The notes under the pieces are model-generated. The model was not told the DNA's origin, did no database searches, and saw only the letters and a list, made by a program, of their open reading frames with translations. From NCBI GenBank assembly GCA_023440825.1, contig JAEXRL010000030.1:301651-365650 (forward strand): a stretch of 64,000 nt of DNA. Direction: 5' to 3'. Positions 24,356 through 31,882 of the stretch are shown here, piece after piece. Both the position numbers and the translations under genes were made by a program. The stretch is from Pseudomonadota bacterium. GTDB taxonomy: Bacteria > Pseudomonadota > Gammaproteobacteria > Burkholderiales > Burkholderiaceae_B. Every line of letters begins with the position of its first letter. The first letter of the stretch is position 1.

Positions 24356-27013
24356 TTAGGCTGATTGGGCCATATAGTTTCGCCACACGCGTGGCAGAAT
24401 GCCGCCGTGGCGCCAGTACTCTACGTCTTCGCGTGTATCCAGTCTAACCGTCAGTGGTATGGTTTGCTGGGTACCATCGGTACGCGTAATACGGCATTGC
24501 ACGGTAGAGCGTACATCGACATCTTGAGCCAGGTTTAGAATGTCAAAGGTCTCGGAGCCGTCCAGACCCAGCGTGTCGGCATTGGTGCCTTCTTTAAATT
24601 GCAGAGGTAGCACACCCATGCCGACTAGGTTGGTTCTGTGTATACGCTCAAAACCTTCGGTAATCACCGCCTTCACACCCAGCAAGGCGGGGCCTTTGGC
24701 AGCCGAGTCACGAGATGAACCGCAGCCATAGTTTTTACCGGCGATCACGACCAAAGGTACCTGACGTTCTTGGTATTGCTGCGCGGCTTCAAAAATACGC
24801 ATGACTTCGCCTTCAGGCATGAGCTTGGTCACACCGCCTTCTACACCGGCTACGATCTTGTTGCGTAGGCGAATGTTGGCAAAGGTCGCCCGTTTGACGA
24901 TTTCGTGATTAGCACGACGAGTGGTGTAGTTATTGAAATCGCGTTGTACTACGCCCTGAGACTGCAGAAAGTCAGCGGCAGGCGTCCCTAGGCTAATGGA
25001 GCCAGAGGGAGAAATGTGGTCGGTGGTGATAGAGTCGCCCAAGATGGCCAAAGGACGCATTCCGACTAGATCGCTAACGGCAGCAGGCTCCAGAGCTAAA
25101 CCCTCAAAGTAAGGGGGCTTGCGTATGTAGGTACTGTCTGCCTCCCAAGGGTAGTTTCCATCGCTTTCGCGAGCCAGAGCATCCCAAGGCTCGCCGCCAT
25201 CGTACAGCTCGCTGTAGCGATCAATAAACAATTGACGGTCGTAGGCACCTTCAATGGCCTGCTTAACCTCTTGGGCAGTGGGCCAGATGTCTTTCAGATA
25301 AACTGGCTGGCCTTGCGCACCCGTACCCAGCGGTTCACGGCTTAAGTCCATGCGCAGGTTACCTGCCAGCGCATAGGCTACTACCAATGCGGGAGAAGCC
25401 AGATAAGCAGCTCGCACGTTGGCGTGAATGCGTCCCTCGAAGTTGCGGTTGCCTGATAATACAGCCGTGGCAATCAGCTTTTCGGATTCAATTGCTTGCA
25501 CGATTTCTGCCGGTAAGGGGCCCGAACCACCGTTACAGGTTGTGCAGCCGAAACCTGCAATGTTAAAGCCCAGTAGGTCTAGGCTATCTTGTAATCCAGC
25601 ACGTTCCAGCACATCGGCAGTTACTTGGCTACCCGGTACCAAGGATGTTTTTACCCAAGGTTTGCTGCGCAAGCCTAGCGCCGCTGCCTTTTGCGCCACC
25701 AGACCAGCGGCCATCATATTGGCGGGGTTAGCCGTATTGGTACACGAAGTAATGGCGGCAATCACGACATCACCATCGCGTAAGGCTATATCGGTGCCCG
25801 CGACGGGAACAGAGCGCTCTGCCTGATAGGGCTGTCCAGAAATTTTTTCCACATGAGCGGGAAACTGTTGCGCTGCTTCATCCAGAGGCAGGTAGTCCTC
25901 AGGGTTGCTTGGGCCTGCAATACAGGGCTTGATGCTGGCCAAGTCCAGTGTCAGGACCGTTTCAAAACTTGGAGCAGGTGTGCTGTCGTCGCGCCAGAGT
26001 TTTTGCGCCTTGCAGTATTGTTCCACCAGAGCAATATGTTCTTCGCTACGACCGGTTGTCCGCATGTAGTCCAGTGCCGCTTGGTCTATAGGGAAAAATA
26101 CAGCAGTGGCGCCGTACTCGGGAGCCATATTGGCAATCATGCCGCGGTCGCCCAATGACAGTTCGTCAACACTTTCGCCAAAAAACTCCACAAACTGACC
26201 CACGACACCCAGTTCGCGCAGTTTTTGGGTAATCACCAGAACTAAGTCTGTTGGCAATACACCGTCTTGCAGCTTACCTTTTAACTCTATGCCCACCACA
26301 GCAGGCATGGCGATGGTAACTGGTAAGCCCACCATGACGGCTTCAGCCTCAATACCGCCCACGCCCCAACCTAATATGCCCAGCCCGTTCACCATGGGCG
26401 TGTGGCTGTCGGTGCCGACACAGCTATCGGGAAATACCAGCGTCTTGCCTTGCTCTTGCTTGCTGGCGACTACTTGGCCAATATTTTCTATGTGCAACTG
26501 GTGCATAATGCCCTTGCCTGGAGGGACTACCTTAACCCCCTCAAAGGCGCTGGCACACCAACGTAGGAAAGCGAAGCGCTCGCCATTGCGTTGATACTCG
26601 CGTGCCAGATTAATATCGGCAGCCTGTGGGTTAGCCCAGCTATCCACTTGCAAAGAGTGGTCAATAATGACGTCAATTGGCACATGAGGACGCACTAGGC
26701 TAGCTTTGCCTCCGGCCTCTTGCACGCCTTCGCGCATAGCCGCCATATCCAGCAGCATAACCAGTCCTAAAATATCTTGGCCAAATACACGGGCTGGATA
26801 AAAAGTAATTCCGTCGCCCACGCGACGTTGCAGCAAGGAGTCGATCTCTGCACTGACATCGTCTGGTCGTAGGGCTTGTTGACGATAAAGATTCTCTAAA
26901 AGTACGCGCAAGGAAAAAGGCAGCGTATCTACCCCAGGCACGTGGGCGATGGGCACGTACTGCACAGTACGTGAGCCCAATGACAGGTCTTGCAAAGCGA
27001 CGTGAGAGGTCAT
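24356..27013 (-). CDS. acnA: Aconitate hydratase, AcnA-type
   Basis: 885 residues, the length of AcnA (891 in E. coli). Iron-sulfur hydratase interconverting citrate, cis-aconitate and isocitrate. Cluster-binding cysteines appear in AAITSCTNTANP and FGCTTCNGGSGPLP. SYGA-type motifs include LGWGVGGIEAEAVMVG, VLSGNRNFEGRIH and GDSITTDHISPSG, and the swivel domain has GCGSSRDSAAKG. The LGWGVGG segment supports AcnA over the methylcitrate enzyme AcnD. However, PGKGIMHQ and the TTCNG context resemble AcnD, and the gene is divergent from a GntR-type regulator plus prpF, so the substrate could be aconitate, methylaconitate or both. This may be a second, specialised aconitase in the genome. Followed by a strong terminator. 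Confidence 0.85.
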   Translation of the reverse strand: MTSHVALQDLSLGSRTVQYVPIAHVPGVDTLPFSLRVLLENLYRQQALRPDDVSAEIDSLLQRRVGDGITFYPARVFGQDILGLVMLLDMAAMREGVQEAGGKASLVRPHVPIDVIIDHSLQVDSWANPQAADINLAREYQRNGERFAFLRWCASAFEGVKVVPPGKGIMHQLHIENIGQVVASKQEQGKTLVFPDSCVGTDSHTPMVNGLGILGWGVGGIEAEAVMVGLPVTIAMPAVVGIELKGKLQDGVLPTDLVLVITQKLRELGVVGQFVEFFGESVDELSLGDRGMIANMAPEYGATAVFFPIDQAALDYMRTTGRSEEHIALVEQYCKAQKLWRDDSTPAPSFETVLTLDLASIKPCIAGPSNPEDYLPLDEAAQQFPAHVEKISGQPYQAERSVPVAGTDIALRDGDVVIAAITSCTNTANPANMMAAGLVAQKAAALGLRSKPWVKTSLVPGSQVTADVLERAGLQDSLDLLGFNIAGFGCTTCNGGSGPLPAEIVQAIESEKLIATAVLSGNRNFEGRIHANVRAAYLASPALVVAYALAGNLRMDLSREPLGTGAQGQPVYLKDIWPTAQEVKQAIEGAYDRQLFIDRYSELYDGGEPWDALARESDGNYPWEADSTYIRKPPYFEGLALEPAAVSDLVGMRPLAILGDSITTDHISPSGSISLGTPAADFLQSQGVVQRDFNNYTTRRANHEIVKRATFANIRLRNKIVAGVEGGVTKLMPEGEVMRIFEAAQQYQERQVPLVVIAGKNYGCGSSRDSAAKGPALLGVKAVITEGFERIHRTNLVGMGVLPLQFKEGTNADTLGLDGSETFDILNLAQDVDVRSTVQCRITRTDGTQQTIPLTVRLDTREDVEYWRHGGILPRVWRNYMAQSA

Positions 27014-27073
27014 AGCAAACTCAAGTTAAGGGCTGGCCTGACAATGCAGCGCATTATTCGGCACAAGCGGGTT

Positions 27074-27112
27074 TATAGTCAGATAAAAAACAATTTGTTT
27101 GTATTTAGTCAG
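27074..27112. promoter_or_regulatory. Candidate operator in the acnA/GntR divergent region
   Basis: AAACAA at 27088-27093 and TTGTTT at 27095-27100 form a perfect inverted repeat around one base. It is flanked by two direct copies of TAGTCAG at 27076-27082 and 27106-27112, spaced 30 bp, close to three helical turns. The site lies between the divergent acnA and regulator starts, where a dimeric GntR protein would be expected to bind both promoters. Confidence 0.45.
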
Positions 27113-27165
27113 TGTATAGTACAATAAATCACGCTGAGATACACATGCTATTTTCAGGTTAAGTG

Positions 27166-28080
27166 ATGAAAAACGACTACAACTCTTTACACATTACCTT
27201 GGCACATCGTCTGCTGGACTATGTGCGTGCGGAAAACTTGCAAGCTGGGCACCATATGACCGAGCAGTCCTTGGCCAAGGTGCTAGGCGCCTCGCGTTCG
27301 CCCATACGCAGCGCACTGGCTTATTTGCGTGATTTACATGTGCTGGGGCCACAGGAAGGGAAGCGTGGCCTTTTTCTGCGTAAAAGTGCGGACGAGCTTG
27401 GGCAATTGGACGAGCAGCTAAATATCAGCGACGAAGAGCAGATTTATTTGACACTGGCTCGTGAAAAAATGGCGGCTTTGTTGCCTGCTGTCCTAACCGA
27501 AAATGAAGTGATGCGCCGTTATGACCTGACGCGTGAACGGGCACGTCGTATTTTGGCCCGAGCGGCCAACGAGGGCTGGATGGAGCAACGGGCTAGCAAG
27601 GGCTGGAGCTTCTTGCCCATGATTGATGGCGCTCAAGCCTGCGAAGAAAGTTATGCTCTGCGTCAGGTCCTAGAGCCATCGGCCATGTTAATGCCGGGGT
27701 TTAGCATTGATAGCGAGGTGCTTAACCGGGTACGCAAACAGCAGCGTGCGCTGGCAGATGGTGGCTATAAAAATGCAGGGCATACGGAAATGTATAGTGC
27801 CAACGCGAATTTCCACGAGGCTTTAGCCAGCCTTTCGGGTAATCGTTTCATTGTGCAGACCATCATCCGTCAAAATCAGCTTAGACGTTTGCTGGAATAT
27901 CAGGCCAGCGTTGATCGGGAGCGGGTGCGTCGCCAGTGTCTGGAGCATCTGGAAATACTGGATCTGCTCGAACGTGGCGAGCGCGAGCAGGCAGCGCAAT
28001 TATTGCGTACGCATTTAGGCAATGCTAGTGCCGAAAAAGTGGCCCAATTAAGTCGAGCGCAGGGACAGTTGACCGACTAG
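27166..28080 (+). CDS. GntR-family regulator with two winged-helix segments and FCD-like C-terminus
   Basis: 304 residues from the ATG at 27166; a GTG directly before it is less likely. The first DNA-binding unit spans about residues 8-75 (AGHHMTEQSLAKVLGASRSP, then IRSALAYLRDLHVLG). A second winged-helix-like unit spans about 88-150 (LTENEVMRRYDLTRERARRI, then LARAANEGWMEQRASKGWSF). After it comes a helical FCD-type effector domain (YALRQVLEPSAMLMPGF, NFHEALASLSGNRFI, LEHLEILDLLERGEREQAAQ). Ordinary FCD regulators have a single winged helix in about 220-240 residues, so this doubled head is unusual. It probably controls the divergent acnA and the downstream prpF, 46 bp away. Confidence 0.82.
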   Translation: MKNDYNSLHITLAHRLLDYVRAENLQAGHHMTEQSLAKVLGASRSPIRSALAYLRDLHVLGPQEGKRGLFLRKSADELGQLDEQLNISDEEQIYLTLAREKMAALLPAVLTENEVMRRYDLTRERARRILARAANEGWMEQRASKGWSFLPMIDGAQACEESYALRQVLEPSAMLMPGFSIDSEVLNRVRKQQRALADGGYKNAGHTEMYSANANFHEALASLSGNRFIVQTIIRQNQLRRLLEYQASVDRERVRRQCLEHLEILDLLERGEREQAAQLLRTHLGNASAEKVAQLSRAQGQLTD

Positions 28081-28126
28081 TTTTTATTTTACGTACAGGT
28101 TGCAGACCTGGTTCAGGAGAGCTTTT

Positions 28127-29284
28127 ATGAAACAAAAATCCATTCCTGCCGTTTTTATGCGTGGGGGCACCAGCAAGGCTTTAATGGTGCATAAGCGAGA
28201 TTTACCGGCAGACCAGGATGCATGGGCCGATTTATTTACCGCTGCCATGGGATCACCAGACCCTTATGGACGACAGCTAGATGGCATGGGCGGGGGCGTG
28301 TCCTCCCTGTCTAAGGTGTGCATTATTGCGCCTTCCAGTCATCCCGATGCGGATGTAGATTACACCTTTGCACAAGTATCCGTGCATGAGAAAAAGGTCG
28401 ATTACCGGGGGAACTGCGGCAATATGAGCGCGGCAGTAGGGCCGTTTGCGCTTGATCAAGGCTTGGTGCAGGCCAGTGGTGATACGGCCTGTGTACGTAT
28501 CTTTAATACCAATACTCAAAAAATCATACATAACACCTTTTCTGTCGAAGACGGCGAAGCCCGCTATGACGGTGATTTGCAGATTCCAGGAGTCAGCGGC
28601 AGTGGTTCGGCGATACGTCTGGATTTCCTTTCTCCGGGTGGTGCTAGCACGGGCAAGTTACTGCCTACAGGCCAACTCACGGACACACTAGAGGTTCCCG
28701 GAATTGGGAAAATCGAGGTCTCTATGGTGGACGCCGCCAATGCTGCGGTATTTGTGCGGGCGCAGGATGTGGGCTTAACAGGGCTGGAGCTGCCCGACTA
28801 TCTGGAGAGCAATCCTGATATTTTGGCCCGTCTAGATGCCATTCGTTTGCAAGCCTCTGTGGCCATGGGAATTGCGCCTGATATCGAGAGTGCGCGCCAG
28901 ATTAAAATTGTCCCGTTTGTAGCCATTGTGTCGCCGGTGGCTGATAACCCGACCTTATCGGGTGAGCTGGTACCCGCCAGTGAGATCGATTTAGTCGCTA
29001 GGGTGATATCCAATGGCCAGCCCCATCGCGCCTTGCCTTTGACCATCTCCTTGTGTACTGCTGTGGCGGCCAGAATGACGGGCAGTATACCGTCTCAGTG
29101 CCTATCGGCGGCGACGCCAGCCAGCGGTCCCTTGCGTTTGGGCATGCCCTCGGGAGTACTCACCGTGGGAGCGCAGGTCGAGCAGCAAGATGGGCAGTGG
29201 CAGGCAGTTGCGGGCTCTTTTTATCGTACTGCTCGTCGCCTGTTTGATGGTCGAGTCTGGGTGCCCGGTCAGGCCTTAAAGTAA
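28127..29284 (+). CDS. prpF: PrpF family isomerase (methylaconitate/aconitate cis-trans isomerase)
   Basis: 385 residues from the ATG at 28127, which has AGGAGAG six bases upstream. The PrpF fold, related to diaminopimelate epimerase. MRGGTSKALMVH opens the protein, Lys63 lies in VSSLSKVCII and Cys97 in YRGNCGNMSAAVG, the two residues used for proton transfer in the family. Known activities include isomerising 2-methylaconitate for AcnD, 4-oxalomesaconate tautomerisation and aconitate cis-trans isomerisation. Here it is paired with an aconitase and a GntR regulator, and without prpB, prpC or acnD, which favours an aconitate or methylaconitate role. It ends at a strong terminator. Confidence 0.85.
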   Translation: MKQKSIPAVFMRGGTSKALMVHKRDLPADQDAWADLFTAAMGSPDPYGRQLDGMGGGVSSLSKVCIIAPSSHPDADVDYTFAQVSVHEKKVDYRGNCGNMSAAVGPFALDQGLVQASGDTACVRIFNTNTQKIIHNTFSVEDGEARYDGDLQIPGVSGSGSAIRLDFLSPGGASTGKLLPTGQLTDTLEVPGIGKIEVSMVDAANAAVFVRAQDVGLTGLELPDYLESNPDILARLDAIRLQASVAMGIAPDIESARQIKIVPFVAIVSPVADNPTLSGELVPASEIDLVARVISNGQPHRALPLTISLCTAVAARMTGSIPSQCLSAATPASGPLRLGMPSGVLTVGAQVEQQDGQWQAVAGSFYRTARRLFDGRVWVPGQALK

Positions 29285-29315
29285 GTCTAGTCCTACCCCT
29301 GTAGTAATCGTGCGT

Positions 29316-29353
29316 GGCGTTAGGCTCTGAGTGACAGAGACTAACGCCTTTTT
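29316..29353 (+). terminator. Intrinsic terminator after prpF
   Basis: GGCGTTAG at 29316-29323 pairs with CTAACGCC at 29341-29348, with an inner CTCTG/CAGAG stem and a five-base loop, followed at once by TTTTT. It begins 31 bp after the prpF stop. Confidence 0.92.
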
Positions 29354-29442
29354 CCTTGGCAAGTCGAAGGTGAAATAATCGCTATACGCGCACAATCTTG
29401 GTTATTCTTATGTGAATTCTGAATTTTAAGGAATAATCAGAA

Positions 29443-31881
29443 ATGAGCGTGTCTAGGTCTTATGCCTGGTGGCGAGTTGGATTAGTGAGTCTGTTTTTCT
29501 TTGGCATGTTCCTCATGTCCAGAACACAGGCTGCTGAGCTGGCTATCAACGAGGCGAATCAGCAAGTGCTGGATCAGGGGCGCGTAAATGTACAGCAGGT
29601 TCAGGCGCAACTGACGGCCCACTCGTTGGATGATGCGGGCTTGGCTAACTTACGCAATCTGCTGGCACAAACACATGAGCAGATGGTGAGTCTGGCCAAT
29701 CAGTTAGAGCCGCAGGCCGCAGCTTTGCAAGCGCGCTTAAACGAGCTAGGCGAGGACAATACAGACTCCAACCAGATTGATGCCTTGCGTTCGCAACGGC
29801 AGCAGCTACAAAGCACGTACGCTGAATTGGACGCGCAGATTAAGCAGGCGCGTTTGCTGACGGTTGAGTCGGATCAGGCCTTGGCGCAAGTGAGCCAACA
29901 GCGACGCGCCTTATTTCAAGAGCGCTTGGGCACACGCAGTCAGTCCATTTTAAGTGTGCGCTTCTGGCAAAATGTACAGCGTGACTGGCCTCAGGATTGG
30001 GGTAAAGCGCGTTACTTATTGGGCGAGCTGGGCACTGCGGTACGGCAGGTATCACTTTTAGGAGCCTTGCTGGCTTTGATGGGCGGAGCTTGCGTAGTAG
30101 CGGGCCTGGTGTGGGGTATGCGTCGTTTGCCTGCCTTTGCGATCACGCACACTAAACCTTCACGGCTGCGCCGTTCTGTACGCGCCGCGGGCCTAGTGCT
30201 GTTGTATGCCCTGGCGCCTGGCTTGCTGGCAGCGGTGTTCGACGTGTTGCTGCGCTCGTCGGCGAACGTGAGTGACTCTCTGCTCAGCTTTTTACAGCAA
30301 ATCGTCTGGGCTGCTTATCTTGCCGGTTTGGTGGCGGGTTTAGGGGTAGTCTTGTTGGCGCCCAGCAGGCCCAGTTGGCGTTTACCGCCTATCCCATCCT
30401 CCTTGGCCAGTCGCTTACGTTTTTTGCCATACCTGTTGGCCATTTTATTGTCGTTAACGTGGTTAACGCAGCAGTTCTTAAGTTTGATTAATGCTGCCCT
30501 GAGCACCACGCTTTTGCTTAATAGTTTTAATGTGTTGTGCTTGAGCGTGTTAATTGGTTTTTCCGCCTGGACGCTGGATAGAGGGCTTGCTCGGCTAGAT
30601 TTAGTCAAGCAGGGCACGGCAAACCGCAGTATTCCGTCCTGGCTTTCCGTCTTGCCCTGGGCCTTATGGCTGTCCGTGGGCGTCAGTGTACTGGCTTTGC
30701 TTTTGGGGTATAACGCCTTAAGTTCCAGCATTGTGCAGGAAATCCTGTGGCTAGGTTTAATACTCAGTAGTGTCTACGTGGTGCTGGCCTTACTCCGTGA
30801 TGGGGCAGACAGTGTTCTAGCGTGGATGAGCCAGCGTCTTGCTGCACAGCATTGGACGACATCCCAGTGGCGTACACGTAGTCAAGTGCTGCTATTGCTG
30901 ACCGGGGCTTTACGTATCTGTTTTCTCGTGCTGGCTACTACGCTGGTGCTGGTACCGTTTGGTGAGTATCCTGGCGAGTGGCTGCAAAATCGCTTGGGGT
31001 TTTTGTTTGTGGGCTTTGATATAGGCCAATTGCATATTAAGCCCTCAGGTCTGGCGCTGGCTTTACTGACTTTGTTGCTGGGCGTAGGGATTGTTCGTCT
31101 ATTACAAAAGTGGATGGCAGAGCGCTTTTTGCCAGTTACCAGCTTAGATCCGGGAATGCGCAGTTCGACCGCTAATCTGTTTAGCTATGTCGGGTATTTT
31201 GTGGTGTTCGCTTTAGTGCTATCTACCTTGGGTATAGGTTTAGATCGCATGGCGTGGATTATCTCGGCGCTGTCTGTAGGGATAGGGTTTGGCTTGCAAG
31301 CGGTAGTACAAAACTTTGTTTCAGGTCTGATATTGCTGGCTGAGCGTCCTATTAAGGTGGGTGACTGGGTGAGCGTGAATGGTGTGGAGGGTAATGTACG
31401 CAAGATTAATGCTCGCGCCACCGAAATCGAAATGTTTGATCGTTCAACACTTATCGTACCGAACTCCGAATTCATTACCAAGGCGGTGCGTAACGTGACG
31501 CTAACAAATCCTTTGGGGCTAGTAAAAGTAACGATCACCATGCCTGTGAATACGGATGCTAGGATAGTGCGAAAAATTATGCTCGAAGTCATGCAAGAGC
31601 AAGTCGAAGTGCTCAAAGAGCCTGCAGCCAGTGTTTCGCTGGATGGTTTTGATTCGAATAATGGCCTGGTGTTTAGCGCCTCGTGCTATGTGCCCAGCCC
31701 ACGGCAGGCCTCTGCGGTTCGCAGTACTATTATGTTTGGTATCCTCGAGAAAATGGCCCATCATCAGCTCGTGCTGCATCCCACTCAGACCATGTCTTTA
31801 CAGCGCTCTGAGCCTATTGAGCCATCCGCGGTAGCCAGCAAGGCAACAGATGCCACAGAGAATACGCAAGGCAAGGTGTAA
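29443..31881 (+). CDS. Large mechanosensitive channel, DUF3772-MscS family (first of two tandem copies)
   Basis: 812 residues. A signal peptide (RVGLVSLFFFGMFLMSRTQA) leads to a periplasmic helical DUF3772 region (about 30-195, Gln/Leu-rich coiled coil). About nine transmembrane helices follow, then the MscS pore and beta domain around residues 590-700: IISALSVGIGFGLQAVVQNF (pore helix TM3), VSGLILLAERPIKVGDWVSV, then the IEMFDRSTLIVPNSEF segment. It opens under membrane tension to release solutes in hypo-osmotic shock; large versions often have modulatory roles. It ends one base before the second copy's start, so both are co-translated. Preceded by the prpF terminator, thus its promoter is in 29354-29442. 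Confidence 0.87.
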   Translation: MSVSRSYAWWRVGLVSLFFFGMFLMSRTQAAELAINEANQQVLDQGRVNVQQVQAQLTAHSLDDAGLANLRNLLAQTHEQMVSLANQLEPQAAALQARLNELGEDNTDSNQIDALRSQRQQLQSTYAELDAQIKQARLLTVESDQALAQVSQQRRALFQERLGTRSQSILSVRFWQNVQRDWPQDWGKARYLLGELGTAVRQVSLLGALLALMGGACVVAGLVWGMRRLPAFAITHTKPSRLRRSVRAAGLVLLYALAPGLLAAVFDVLLRSSANVSDSLLSFLQQIVWAAYLAGLVAGLGVVLLAPSRPSWRLPPIPSSLASRLRFLPYLLAILLSLTWLTQQFLSLINAALSTTLLLNSFNVLCLSVLIGFSAWTLDRGLARLDLVKQGTANRSIPSWLSVLPWALWLSVGVSVLALLLGYNALSSSIVQEILWLGLILSSVYVVLALLRDGADSVLAWMSQRLAAQHWTTSQWRTRSQVLLLLTGALRICFLVLATTLVLVPFGEYPGEWLQNRLGFLFVGFDIGQLHIKPSGLALALLTLLLGVGIVRLLQKWMAERFLPVTSLDPGMRSSTANLFSYVGYFVVFALVLSTLGIGLDRMAWIISALSVGIGFGLQAVVQNFVSGLILLAERPIKVGDWVSVNGVEGNVRKINARATEIEMFDRSTLIVPNSEFITKAVRNVTLTNPLGLVKVTITMPVNTDARIVRKIMLEVMQEQVEVLKEPAASVSLDGFDSNNGLVFSASCYVPSPRQASAVRSTIMFGILEKMAHHQLVLHPTQTMSLQRSEPIEPSAVASKATDATENTQGKV

Positions 31882-31882
31882 T

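Noticed and set aside
24356..27013. Naming the aconitase AcnD (methylisocitrate dehydratase) because of the nearby prpF
   Set aside because: The LGWGVGGIEAEA block and the length fit AcnA better, and prpB/prpC are absent. Kept as AcnA-type with the doubt stated.
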